DNA of 19,143 bases, from positions 1 to 19,143 of the forward strand of contig DFKO01000193.1 of NCBI GenBank assembly GCA_002373855.1, read 5' to 3'. The translations under genes and the position numbers were made by a program. Below are positions 7,108 through 14,052 of this stretch, piece after piece (positions within the stretch are counted from its first letter, which is position 1; each line of letters starts with the position of its first letter). The notes below the pieces were generated by a model that did no database searches, was not told the origin of the DNA, and saw only the letters and a program-made list of their open reading frames with translations. Origin of the DNA: Lachnospiraceae bacterium UBA3643. GTDB lineage: Bacteria > Bacillota > Clostridia > Lachnospirales > Lachnospiraceae.

Positions 7108-8097
7108 TCAGCAGACACTGAGTTCATCAACCAGCGGATTATAATAATATACCGAATCGGACAACACTTCCGTCCTGGCCAATTCTGTCCTGTTGACCTC
7201 TCTCACCATATTTTTAAGGAATCCCACACTGGTCTCCGGGCTGTCTGGCACCAGTATCACCTCATGGACAGACGAGGGTATTACATAATATCCTGAGCCT
7301 ATTTTATCAGCCACCTTTTTTAATATTCCCTCATAGAGCATCACGGTAGCGCCGTACTGCCTCTGCCTGTTAGTCAGGATAAACATCTGTGGCATCACCT
7401 GATCATAGAAGACCATCTCCCTGGGCAGTTTTGTATCCTCCAGGTCCAGGAGATTCTCACAGTCTGTATATGATCCCCGCCTCTCAAGGAGACTGAGCAT
7501 CAGATCGTCCATTTTGATCATGTCAGGATTCGATAATTTCTGTGTATTTTCATACGCCGCCTTTTTAAGGTCCTCCAGATTTTTACCCCAAAGCTCAAGA
7601 TGGGACTGATATATGAGTATGCTGGCTCTGCTGTCTATATCCGGCCTGCCGAATGTCTTTTGGGCGTCATCATCGGGAAACAGATAAAAGAAGACAACCG
7701 CCAGGTCCATATACCTGATATGAGGTACCATAGAGAGGAGTTCCTCATTCATTTCGGAGTTTATCAGTTTGCACATTATCCTGTCACTGACACTGTCAAA
7801 CTCCGTAAAAAAACTTATGTCAAAATTCCCCTTATTTCTGTTGTCCTCAAATATCGTGATGATCTCATGTATTATCTGGGCCGGCACTTCTCCCTGCTCG
7901 TATCTTGAATAATATTCCTCAAGATAAACTGTCGGCGACAGATTGCATTTATTTGAAAACAATGATACCCCGCACTTTTCTATGCCGTTATTTTTTTTGA
8001 CATTGCACAGCCTGACGCTGGAACCGTCATCAAAATAGCCTTCCAGACTCTTTCTGATTTTCTCTGTAAATTCTTTGTAAGTCATCATATTATCCAT
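7108..8097 (-). CDS. DUF5688 family protein
   Basis: About 329 aa. I recognise the layout of DUF5688, a family abundant in Lachnospiraceae and of unknown function: an N-terminal MTYKEFTEKIRKSLEGYF segment, a middle with VYLEEYYSRYEQGEVPAQIIHEI, and a C-terminal part with YYVIPSSVHEVILVPD. No signal peptide. The start is placed at the ATG of MDNMMTYKEF because AAGGAG lies 6 nt before it; extending upstream adds a hydrophobic stretch that is really the terminator of efp read in frame. Single gene, no downstream partner before the tRNA. Confidence 0.8.
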   Translation of the reverse strand: MDNMMTYKEFTEKIRKSLEGYFDDGSSVRLCNVKKNNGIEKCGVSLFSNKCNLSPTVYLEEYYSRYEQGEVPAQIIHEIITIFEDNRNKGNFDISFFTEFDSVSDRIMCKLINSEMNEELLSMVPHIRYMDLAVVFFYLFPDDDAQKTFGRPDIDSRASILIYQSHLELWGKNLEDLKKAAYENTQKLSNPDMIKMDDLMLSLLERRGSYTDCENLLDLEDTKLPREMVFYDQVMPQMFILTNRQRQYGATVMLYEGILKKVADKIGSGYYVIPSSVHEVILVPDSPETSVGFLKNMVREVNRTELARTEVLSDSVYYYNPLVDELSVC

Positions 8098-8121
8098 ATA
8101 AATCTCCTTAATAATTAAAAT

Positions 8122-8161
8122 AAAAACAAAAAAGACAGCAAACAAATATGTTTACTGTCTT
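8122..8161 (-). terminator. intrinsic terminator of efp
   Basis: Minus strand AAGACAGTAAAC, 6-nt loop, GTTTGCTGTCTT (12-bp stem, one wobble; 8132-8143 with 8150-8161) followed by a T-rich tract. Confidence 0.85.
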
Positions 8162-8196
8162 AATTATTAAGATATTAACTCGCTATATACCGTTAA

Positions 8197-8754
8197 TTAA
8201 ACACGGCTTAAGTACTCGCCTGTTCTGGTATCGATCTTGATCTTCTCTCCCTGGTTTACAAAGAGGGGAACCTTTACCTGAGCACCTGTCTCAACTGTAG
8301 CAGGCTTTGTAGCTCCTGTAGCTGTATCTCCCTTGAATCCGGGCTCTGTGTCTGTGATCTCAAGCTCTACAAAGAGAGGAGGCTCAATAGCAAATACGCT
8401 ACCATTGTGTGAGCAAACCTTAACAGTCTCGTTCTCTTTTACAAACTTAAGTGCATCGCCTACTGTATCAGCGGGAAGAGCGATCTGCTCATATGTCTCA
8501 GCATCCATAAAGTTGTAAAGCTCACCATCAGCGTAAAGATACTGCATATCTTTTCTGTCGATTCTGGCTGTAGGGCACTTCTCAGTAGGTCTGAAAGTCT
8601 TTTCAACTACACCACCTGACTTGATATCCTTAAGCTTTGTTCTGACGAAAGCAGCTCCCTTACCGGGCTTTACATGCTGGAATTCAATAATCTGGTATAC
8701 GTTATTCTCGTACTCTATAGTAACACCATTTCTGAAATCTCCTGCGGAAATCAT
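8197..8754 (-). CDS. efp: elongation factor P
   Basis: 185 aa, standard length. EF-P binds between the P and E sites of the ribosome and relieves stalling at polyproline stretches. The start [10 protein letters not shown], the tip loop [15 protein letters not shown] (the lysine of PGKG is the modifiable residue), the central [27 protein letters not shown] and the C-terminal [40 protein letters not shown] pattern are all diagnostic across the three beta-barrel domains. AGGAGG lies 7 nt before the ATG. It is a single gene with its own terminator. Which lysine modification is used cannot be told from here. Confidence 0.97.
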   Translation of the reverse strand: MISAGDFRNGVTIEYENNVYQIIEFQHVKPGKGAAFVRTKLKDIKSGGVVEKTFRPTEKCPTARIDRKDMQYLYADGELYNFMDAETYEQIALPADTVGDALKFVKENETVKVCSHNGSVFAIEPPLFVELEITDTEPGFKGDTATGATKPATVETGAQVKVPLFVNQGEKIKIDTRTGEYLSRV

Positions 8755-8845
8755 AAAAAATCCTCCTGATCAAATTAGTCTATATCATATTTTTTCGAAC
8801 ACTTTTATTAGTTTAAACGAAAGAAGGCGATTTTTCAACCCTAAA

Positions 8846-9565
8846 TTATATGTCGGTAGACTTGTCATACCATTCAAGAAATGAATGGTGCCCTTCTTCA
8901 TCTGTGTAGCCAAGGAGAATACTTTTATTTATATTCTCCATACCGGCAAATATGTTGCTGTCAATATACTGATTATCTACCCTTAAATCCGAGATCAGAT
9001 CCTGCATATCGGTTATCTCCGGGGATAACTCCCTTAACTTAATATCATCAAGTCCTGAGTATGTCAGGAACTTTTCAATATCCTCACGGTGTACCTGATA
9101 GAGCGGTCTGATTAAATAGCAGTCGTCATGCCCTTCTTTTTCAAGTGGCATGAGGCATTTTATCTCTGACCGTTTTAATATGCCACCGAGGAAATACGCA
9201 TTGATCTCATCATAGCATTCATAAGAGAGACAACGTTTAATGCCGCTTACCTGCGATATCACAGTGTCAAAATCTTTAATGACAACCTCTATCCCGTTCT
9301 CTTTAAAGAGCTCCATAAGGTATCCGGCCGGTTCTCTTTCGGCATGCCATATGACATTAAAATCAAACTTGCCATGCCACATCAACTCTCTGAAGAGAAA
9401 AGCACACAGCACTGATTCTGCCGTATCGTCTATGGTTACGATCACTGTGTCATGCTCTTTTAACATACCGTACTGATTAAGAGATTTTGCAAACCTCGTA
9501 AAGAGCTGACTGTGGTACTTTTTCCTGATGGCTGTATTAATTTGTTGTATCTGAGGGTTCTTCAA
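8846..9565 (-). CDS. TtcA-like PP-loop family protein with destroyed nucleotide-binding motif
   Basis: 239 aa. The backbone follows the Lachnospiraceae TtcA-like tRNA-thiolation ATPases: INTAIRKKYHSQLFTRFAKSLNQYGML at the start, LIRPLYQVHREDIEKFL (151-167), NIFAGMENIN and a closing GHHSFLEWYD. The PP-loop SGGKDS that should follow VIVTI is replaced by DDTAES (about 46-51), and the cysteine pairs that carry the iron-sulfur cluster in TtcA are not in their usual context (only RCLSYEC, 111-117). ATP pyrophosphatase activity is therefore unlikely; it may be a pseudoenzyme with a binding or regulatory role. The start is a TTG inside the end of the XRE gene (29-nt overlap, different frame), implying coupled translation; no other plausible start lies before residue 34. 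Confidence 0.7.
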   Translation of the reverse strand: MKNPQIQQINTAIRKKYHSQLFTRFAKSLNQYGMLKEHDTVIVTIDDTAESVLCAFLFRELMWHGKFDFNVIWHAEREPAGYLMELFKENGIEVVIKDFDTVISQVSGIKRCLSYECYDEINAYFLGGILKRSEIKCLMPLEKEGHDDCYLIRPLYQVHREDIEKFLTYSGLDDIKLRELSPEITDMQDLISDLRVDNQYIDSNIFAGMENINKSILLGYTDEEGHHSFLEWYDKSTDI

Positions 9566-9842
9566 TGTCTTCTAAAGTGATGGTTACTTTCTTGCCAAGA
9601 GCAGCTGCCATCTTTACCAGCATCTCAAGAGTAGGATTGCTCTTGTCTGACTCAAATCTTGTGATGTTTGGCTGAGGTATACCGGTGAGCTTTGAGAGCT
9701 CTACCTGTGTGAGTCTCTTGCCTTTTCTGATGCTCTTGTACTGTGTGACAACGCTCTGCTGTGTATTTTTCTGGAGCTGAGAGATATCAACCTTCTCCGT
9801 TCCGTTTTTGTAAAGAAAACTCATTGTTCCCTTGTTTTTCAT
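9537..9842 (-). CDS. XRE family helix-turn-helix regulator
   Basis: 101 aa. Residues about 38-93 form a Cro/C1-type HTH: KSIRKGKRLTQVELSKLTGIPQPNITRFESDKSNPTLEMLVKMAAALGKKV, with the TQVELS helix, GIPQPNITRFE recognition helix and the NPTLEML helix. The N-terminal 35 residues (SFLYKNGTEKVDISQLQK) and the final LEDIEE resemble HigA-type antitoxins, but no RelE/HigB-like toxin is next to it; instead its end overlaps the TtcA-like pseudoenzyme. GGAGG lies 9 nt before the ATG. A 13-bp palindrome between its predicted -35 and -10 suggests autoregulation. Confidence 0.88.
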   Translation of the reverse strand: MKNKGTMSFLYKNGTEKVDISQLQKNTQQSVVTQYKSIRKGKRLTQVELSKLTGIPQPNITRFESDKSNPTLEMLVKMAAALGKKVTITLEDIEEPSDTTN

Positions 9843-9857
9843 TTTCCTGTTCCTCCA

Positions 9858-9887
9858 TATATATAAAATCCTGAATCATTCAGTCAA
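9858..9887 (-). promoter_or_regulatory. promoter of the XRE gene with internal palindrome (candidate operator)
   Basis: Minus strand TTGACT (9882-9887), 18-bp spacer, TATATA (9858-9863). The spacer holds CTGAATCATTCAG (9871-9883), a perfect 13-bp palindrome with one central base, well placed for an XRE dimer to block RNA polymerase. Confidence 0.5.
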
Positions 9888-10044
9888 GATGCCCTTTGTA
9901 TTGCATCAAAGGCATATCATATATGCGTTTTTCACGCGCATTTCATATACTACAATATATAATTCATCATTTCAAGGAGAACATCGTCATGTTTTTATTT
10001 TTTTGTAAATATATGATAAAATAAGGGCTTACAGGGGGAAATTT

Positions 10045-10077
10045 ATGTTATTTTTCCTATTCACAAGAGGGATTTGA
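10045..10077 (+). CDS. 10-aa leader peptide upstream of the AraC gene
   Basis: ATG with a perfect AGGGGG six nt upstream encodes MLFFLFTRGI and stops at a TGA overlapping the TTG start of the AraC regulator. The AraC start itself has poorly spaced ribosome binding sequences, so the leader probably supplies ribosomes by coupling. Confidence 0.5.
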   Translation: MLFFLFTRGI

Positions 10078-11066
10078 CCTTAAATATCATGCGCAAAAAA
10101 GCAGACAGAAATGTTAATTTAAATTCAAATAGGAATATTCCCGATGAAGATCACTGGTCAGCCATGTTTTCCGGCTATGTCAGCAGAGATTATCCCATCA
10201 GTGTACTCTACTGTGAACCGGACAATATGTTTACCGGACGCCAGCGTCTCCACTGGCATAAAGAGTACGAGATCGACTATGTGAGGACCGGGTCGTGTAC
10301 ATATAATATTGGTGGAAATACTGTTACATTGAATGCCGGATCAGCACTTCTGATCTCAGGCGGTCATCCCCATCAGTGTATTTCAGAGGATCACGCCACC
10401 ATACTGTCTCTTATGTTTGCTCCCGATTTTATATTTGGTGAAAGCTCTGTTTCTGACAGTTCCATGATATCGATGAAGTACCGGGCTCCGCTTTCATCTG
10501 ACAGATTTAAGTATCTGATATATGAGGAAAACGATAAAGAAATCGAGATAATAGATAAGACTATCACTACCGCACTTGAAAAAAAGTACGGATATGAGCT
10601 GCTCACAAAAGGCCTTCTCTGTGAACTGTGGTTAAATGCTGTACTTAAAAACAGTGAGTTTATACCTGATAAAAATTATGAGAACTCATTAATTGATGAA
10701 CAGAGGACGAAATCTGCGTGCGATTTCATCACATATAATTTTACAAAAGCGCTCTCCCTCGAGGAGATAGCCGAGAGCATCCCGGTCAGCAAGAGTGAAT
10801 GTTGCAGATGCTTTAAACGTGTCACAGGCATGACGCCTTTTGAGTATCTCAATCTCGAGCGTGTGACCCGGGCTGCTTACCTCTTACAGCACCCGGATAT
10901 CTTTAGTGGTAACATTCAGGATTTAGCCAAGGAATGTGGATTCAATGATCCCAGTTATTTTAACAAGATATTTAGAAAGATTACTAACGAGACACCATCA
11001 TTCTTTAAAGACAGCATCCGTAAAAATCACAGGGATGCCTTAAGTCCTTTTGGCATCCCTATGTAA
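10074..11066 (+). CDS. AraC family transcriptional regulator with N-terminal cupin sensor
   Basis: 330 aa. The N-terminal half is a cupin-type sensor (about 40-120): LHWHKEYEIDYVRTGSCTYNIGG, then LNAGSALLISGGHPHQC, the typical small-ligand binding pattern of AraC regulators. The C-terminal part (about 212-315) holds the two helix-turn-helix motifs: LSLEEIAESIPVSKSECCRCFKRVTGMTPFEYLNLERVTRAAYLLQ and IQDLAKECGFNDPSYFNKIFRKITNETPSFF. The ligand is unknown; sugars are common in the family. The start is TTG overlapping the leader-peptide stop (TTGA); an ATG at 10089 is the alternative. No target gene adjoins it on the same strand, so its regulon lies elsewhere. Confidence 0.88.
   Translation: MTLNIMRKKADRNVNLNSNRNIPDEDHWSAMFSGYVSRDYPISVLYCEPDNMFTGRQRLHWHKEYEIDYVRTGSCTYNIGGNTVTLNAGSALLISGGHPHQCISEDHATILSLMFAPDFIFGESSVSDSSMISMKYRAPLSSDRFKYLIYEENDKEIEIIDKTITTALEKKYGYELLTKGLLCELWLNAVLKNSEFIPDKNYENSLIDEQRTKSACDFITYNFTKALSLEEIAESIPVSKSECCRCFKRVTGMTPFEYLNLERVTRAAYLLQHPDIFSGNIQDLAKECGFNDPSYFNKIFRKITNETPSFFKDSIRKNHRDALSPFGIPM
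11031..11060 (+). other. 9-bp hairpin at the 3' end of the AraC coding region
   Basis: AGGGATGCC (11031-11039) pairs perfectly with GGCATCCCT (11052-11060). It has no following T run, so it may protect the message end or slow polymerase rather than terminate. Confidence 0.35.
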
Positions 11067-11068
11067 TA

Positions 11069-11097
11069 TTGACAACCATTTCCATGAATAATATAAT
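11069..11097 (+). promoter_or_regulatory. consensus sigma-A promoter of the antitoxin-like RNA
   Basis: TTGACA (11069-11074), exactly 17 bp, TATAAT (11092-11097): a perfect consensus promoter, indicating strong constitutive transcription toward the toxin gene. Confidence 0.85.
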
Positions 11098-11104
11098 TTT
11101 AATT

Positions 11105-11198
11105 GAAAGGTGCTACCGATAGACGGTTGCCCTTCACTAATATTTGGGTTTTAAATAACCGCCATACAGTGGTCAGGCTGGGCGGTTATTTTTTTTGC
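11105..11198 (+). ncRNA. candidate antisense antitoxin RNA of a type I toxin-antitoxin pair
   Basis: A transcript of about 94 nt is predicted from the consensus promoter to the hairpin terminator at 11153-11198. It has no ORF with a ribosome binding site. Its last ~46 nt are complementary to the end of the toxin coding sequence on the other strand, and its 5' end (GGTGCTACC...CGGTTG) copies the 5' end of the toxin message. This convergent layout, with a strong small-RNA promoter facing a tiny hydrophobic-peptide gene, is that of known Firmicute type I systems. Expression is inferred. Confidence 0.7.
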
Positions 11199-11285
11199 CT
11201 TGCTATTACGACCAACTGAGTAGCCAAAAGCAAAGCAAGTAATTGCAAAGCCTAATACGGCCATTAAATCAGCTATAGTCAACAT
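11151..11285 (-). CDS. holin-like type I toxin peptide, 44 aa
   Basis: 44 codons starting MLTIADLMAVLGF, with one membrane segment (about residues 5-24) followed by a basic tail (GRNSKAKK) and a polar end. The M-T-x-ADL start plus single helix plus K/R tail matches the putative holin-like toxins of type I toxin-antitoxin loci, which act by inserting into the cell's own membrane. GGAGG lies 8 nt before the ATG. The stop lies at the edge of the antisense RNA terminator stem. The message would have a structured leader of about 100 nt, including a CGAAGT/ACTTCG hairpin, which is typical because leaders in such systems delay translation. The promoter carries a LexA box. Too short for most gene finders. 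Confidence 0.8.
   Translation of the reverse strand: MLTIADLMAVLGFAITCFAFGYSVGRNSKAKKITAQPDHCMAVI
11153..11198 (+). terminator. intrinsic terminator of the antisense RNA
   Basis: AAATAACCGCC (11153-11163) pairs with GGCGGTTATTT (11181-11191), followed by eight T. The stem lies inside the 3' end of the toxin gene, so it may also shape the end of the toxin message. Confidence 0.88.
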
Positions 11286-11394
11286 GACACTGTCCTCCTA
11301 TCGAAGATTTCTCGTCAGAGATCTCTATGTAAACGAAGTTCACAGTACTTCGGATTCGGACAACCGCCTACCGTTTCTGGTAGCACCCTATATT

Positions 11395-11423
11395 ATTGTA
11401 TATCAGAACGTATGTTCTGTCAA
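11395..11423 (-). promoter_or_regulatory. toxin promoter containing a LexA (SOS) box
   Basis: Minus strand TTGACA (11418-11423), exactly 17 bp, TACAAT (11395-11400). The spacer contains GAACATACGTTC (11406-11417), a match to the Gram-positive LexA/DinR site GAAC-N4-GTTC, extended to a 16-bp dyad (11404-11419). LexA bound here would cover the -35/-10 spacer, so the toxin should be induced by DNA damage. Confidence 0.8.
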
Positions 11424-11434
11424 TTTATATTCGG

Positions 11435-11467
11435 ATAAAAAAGAGGACTGATTTACAGTCCCTTTTA
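11435..11467 (-). terminator. intrinsic terminator of the lipoprotein gene
   Basis: Minus strand AAAAGGGACTG, 5-nt loop, CAGTCCTCTTTTTT: a 6-bp G/C stem extended past one bulge, with a T run. It separates the lipoprotein gene from the toxin promoter 12 nt beyond. Confidence 0.75.
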
Positions 11468-11501
11468 ATGACATACATAAATGTCTAATATTAGGCGATT
11501 T

Positions 11502-13934
11502 CTAATTTATATACTGTTCCCACGCTTCTGATAATGATGAATAGTAGCTCATATCTGAAGTTCTTATAAATTCATTTTCGAGACGTAATATAGCTTTTTC
11601 ATATTCACTATACGTAATTTCTTCCGGACCAGAAAATCCTACGCCATCATGATAATACGCGAAATCATTAATAGAATCTTTGTATTCCTGATAATAATAG
11701 TCTCCTCCAAGCATATATCCACCTGAATATCCATAGAAAGCAGGATCCCCCCACTCATTATAATCAGATGCCACTTCAGCAAAATTGCCATCATTTGCAT
11801 AACCCATTATGCCACATTCATGCACGTCAAAGTTATCACTCGTAAAATATATAAGTGTCTGGAATTGAGCCCCAAAACCTATTATACACTCAGGTTCACC
11901 ATCAGAATCAATATCCACAAATTTGCAGCCTTCGCCAATATCTCCGTTATATTCATCATCTATATAATTTGCTAATATATCGTAATATTGGTACCTAATA
12001 TCTGAACCTATACCCACACTTGTATCAGGTGTTGTTTCACATGCACCATCCTCTGCTGGTGTAAGTTCTACATTATCTGCAGCTTCGCCACTGGTTGCCG
12101 AGTATCCAACCTCTGCTGCTCCGTTATCATAATTGATAATCTGAGAACCGGCCCCATCGGGAACTTCCTCTCCTCTCATCTGATAATTTAAAATCCATGC
12201 ATCCTCAAGATTATATGAAATCAAATCATCTGCGTCACTATAGGTAGTTACACCATATAAGCTTCCGAGTGACACCATTTCATCCAATAAGTCAATAAAG
12301 TTATACGCATCATAATCATCATATAATATATCAAAATTAGAAAAATAATTATATAGACCATCATCTTCTGCAAAATCATTCTGATCATATTTTTTTGCTA
12401 TGCCGTCGGTACTAATATAAAGCATATCGGGATATGTATTTTCCAAGTTATACATAATCGTATAATGACCCTCAAATTCAGCAAGTATAATACATCCGTT
12501 TTGCTCAATTTCGGACTTTATATCTTCATTTTCTTCAAGGAAATTATGATATATCACAAAATCATTCCCATACATAGTAGCGAGTTCTTCATCTGATCTT
12601 GTATCAAGCGTTATCTTTGATAAACCTGCATCACACCAGTACTCGAATTCAAAATCATTTTTCTGTCCATTATATTTTTTCCAAGCACCTATGATACCTG
12701 ACGACCACATATCGCTATATAAATCGCTCTCAAGACTATCCATATTATAATCGGACATTATTTCAATATTGCCATCCGAATTTATATGATAAACATTTCC
12801 GTAAACACACTCCGGAACATCATCTCCGTCAAGATCAGCAAACATACCCGATATTTCAACATCGGTTATATGAGAATAATCAATATTCATCGAAATAAAA
12901 TAATTAATATATTTGCTTAATACAATATCAACCTCCCCCTCATCTATTTTATAAACCGGATATCCGTCTATCTCATCAGGAAAAACATATCCGCTCAAAT
13001 TTGATACAGCGGGATACAGATATCCTGTGCTGCACGGAATAACCATGTTTTTATCATAATCACGATAAGATGCATTGTTTAATTCTACATCTTTATTTGA
13101 TGTTCCCATATAATGATAAATAACGCCATCAACAACAACATCCGTATCCGGAACAGTTGTTATTCTATTTTCAACAAGGTATGCATTATAATATGCCTTA
13201 AGCTCCATCACATTATGAGGCGTATTATCTCTCAAATAATCGATGTAATCCTCAAAATCTCTTTCTGCAACACAGAATTTATTAGCATTGGAGTCGCAAT
13301 CTCCGAATATACGTTCACTGAGACTGTATGTAAGGGAATACTGCAACACACCATCTTTGGTATTGATATCAATCCATTCCTCATCGTCATCCTTTGTCTG
13401 ACTCAGTTCTTCATAATCACCGTCTGTTATCTCATACTGAATATGTTCATATCCGCCATCATCCCCATTGGGATATGTTGTACAAACAACATACAATCCG
13501 TCATCAATATTTCCTACATAGATTCCCTCAAGCTGTGTCCATATATTTGATATTTCCAGATATTCAATGACCTCACCCTTGGAATATTCATAAAAATGCA
13601 AATCAACCTTAACCTCTTCGTCAACGGTAGCATCAACAATATCGGCTATTACAAGCATCAGTTCATTGTCATCGGGATTTACAACAAGCCTTGCTGCGCA
13701 GTCACAATCTGAAATATCCTCATAATACGGCTCAAGATTGTCATCACAGAAATCATCATAATAATCCTCATATGCATCAAGCATTTCAGAGAATTTTTCA
13801 GTATTAATTGCAGGTGTCACACTATCATAATTCAAATCACCAGCACTATCACCGGAAGCGTTATTACCGCAACCGATAAGTACACATAATGACATCAATG
13901 CGAATAATGTTTTATTTAATATTTTCTTTTTCAT
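11502..13934 (-). CDS. large acidic surface lipoprotein, unknown function
   Basis: 810 aa. A signal peptide with lipobox LIGC (cleavage before Cys22) marks it as a membrane-attached lipoprotein. The mature protein is unusually rich in Asp, Glu, Tyr and Asn and has no recognised enzyme domain. Two calcium-loop-like motifs are visible, DLDGDDVPECVYG (367-379) and DIDSDGEPECIIGFG (674-688), the D-x-D-x-D-x-x-P-E pattern seen in secreted repeat proteins of this bacterial group, each followed by a beta-hairpin-like stretch. A Gly/Ala/Glu-rich linker lies at about 590-645. The gene is clearly richer in A/T than the housekeeping genes around it. GGGAG lies 6 nt before the ATG. It is divergent from the ribbon-helix-helix gene and ends at its own terminator. 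Confidence 0.82.
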   Translation of the reverse strand: MKKKILNKTLFALMSLCVLIGCGNNASGDSAGDLNYDSVTPAINTEKFSEMLDAYEDYYDDFCDDNLEPYYEDISDCDCAARLVVNPDDNELMLVIADIVDATVDEEVKVDLHFYEYSKGEVIEYLEISNIWTQLEGIYVGNIDDGLYVVCTTYPNGDDGGYEHIQYEITDGDYEELSQTKDDDEEWIDINTKDGVLQYSLTYSLSERIFGDCDSNANKFCVAERDFEDYIDYLRDNTPHNVMELKAYYNAYLVENRITTVPDTDVVVDGVIYHYMGTSNKDVELNNASYRDYDKNMVIPCSTGYLYPAVSNLSGYVFPDEIDGYPVYKIDEGEVDIVLSKYINYFISMNIDYSHITDVEISGMFADLDGDDVPECVYGNVYHINSDGNIEIMSDYNMDSLESDLYSDMWSSGIIGAWKKYNGQKNDFEFEYWCDAGLSKITLDTRSDEELATMYGNDFVIYHNFLEENEDIKSEIEQNGCIILAEFEGHYTIMYNLENTYPDMLYISTDGIAKKYDQNDFAEDDGLYNYFSNFDILYDDYDAYNFIDLLDEMVSLGSLYGVTTYSDADDLISYNLEDAWILNYQMRGEEVPDGAGSQIINYDNGAAEVGYSATSGEAADNVELTPAEDGACETTPDTSVGIGSDIRYQYYDILANYIDDEYNGDIGEGCKFVDIDSDGEPECIIGFGAQFQTLIYFTSDNFDVHECGIMGYANDGNFAEVASDYNEWGDPAFYGYSGGYMLGGDYYYQEYKDSINDFAYYHDGVGFSGPEEITYSEYEKAILRLENEFIRTSDMSYYSSLSEAWEQYIN

Positions 13935-13954
13935 AACAATCTCCCTTTCTGAAA

Positions 13955-13987
13955 TATCATATATTTTGTAGCATATTTTATATGATA
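13955..13987. repeat. 9-bp inverted repeat upstream of the lipoprotein gene
   Basis: TATCATATA (13955-13963) and TATATGATA (13979-13987), spacing 15 bp, in the AT-rich divergent promoter region. It may be an operator for the neighbouring regulator or chance in AT-rich DNA. Confidence 0.35.
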
Positions 13988-13996
13988 ATTATGATA

Positions 13997-14026
13997 TTGT
14001 AACATGATTTTTCTAACTAATACAAT
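13997..14026 (+). promoter_or_regulatory. probable promoter of the ribbon-helix-helix gene
   Basis: TTGTAA (13997-14002), 18-bp spacer, TACAAT (14021-14026). The left arm of the 10-bp inverted repeat lies within the spacer. Confidence 0.5.
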
Positions 14027-14052
14027 ATAAAGCATAAAAGGAGTTAGAAAAA
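14008..14052. repeat. 10-bp perfect inverted repeat abutting a start codon (candidate operator)
   Basis: TTTTTCTAAC (14008-14017) and GTTAGAAAAA (14043-14052), with 25 bp between, enclose the -10 box and Shine-Dalgarno sequence of the ribbon-helix-helix gene. The left arm lies upstream of the predicted transcription start, which argues for a DNA operator rather than an RNA hairpin. Confidence 0.55.

Larger units (their letters stand above)
11109..11387. repeat. imperfect inverted repeats flanking the toxin-antitoxin cassette
   Basis: GGTGCTACC (11109-11117) and CGGTTG (11124-11129) recur inverted as CAACCG (11361-11366) and GGTAGCACC (11379-11387). Both predicted transcripts therefore begin with the same motif, each able to fold into a small CTACC/GGTAG-type hairpin. 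Confidence 0.65.

Noticed and set aside
8098..8145. Upstream extension of the DUF5688 ORF with a hydrophobic N-terminus (apparent signal peptide)
   Set aside because: The extra codons are the efp terminator read in frame, and a good AAGGAG site lies 6 nt before the ATG at 8097.
9885..9955. Two stem-loops upstream of the XRE gene as a riboswitch
   Set aside because: Short AT-rich stems with no recognisable aptamer pattern, and they lie upstream of the best promoter for the gene.
13113..13550. 145-codon plus-strand ORF inside the lipoprotein gene
   Set aside because: Antisense shadow of an AT-rich coding region; no ribosome binding site, Ile/Asn-rich composition typical of the complementary strand.
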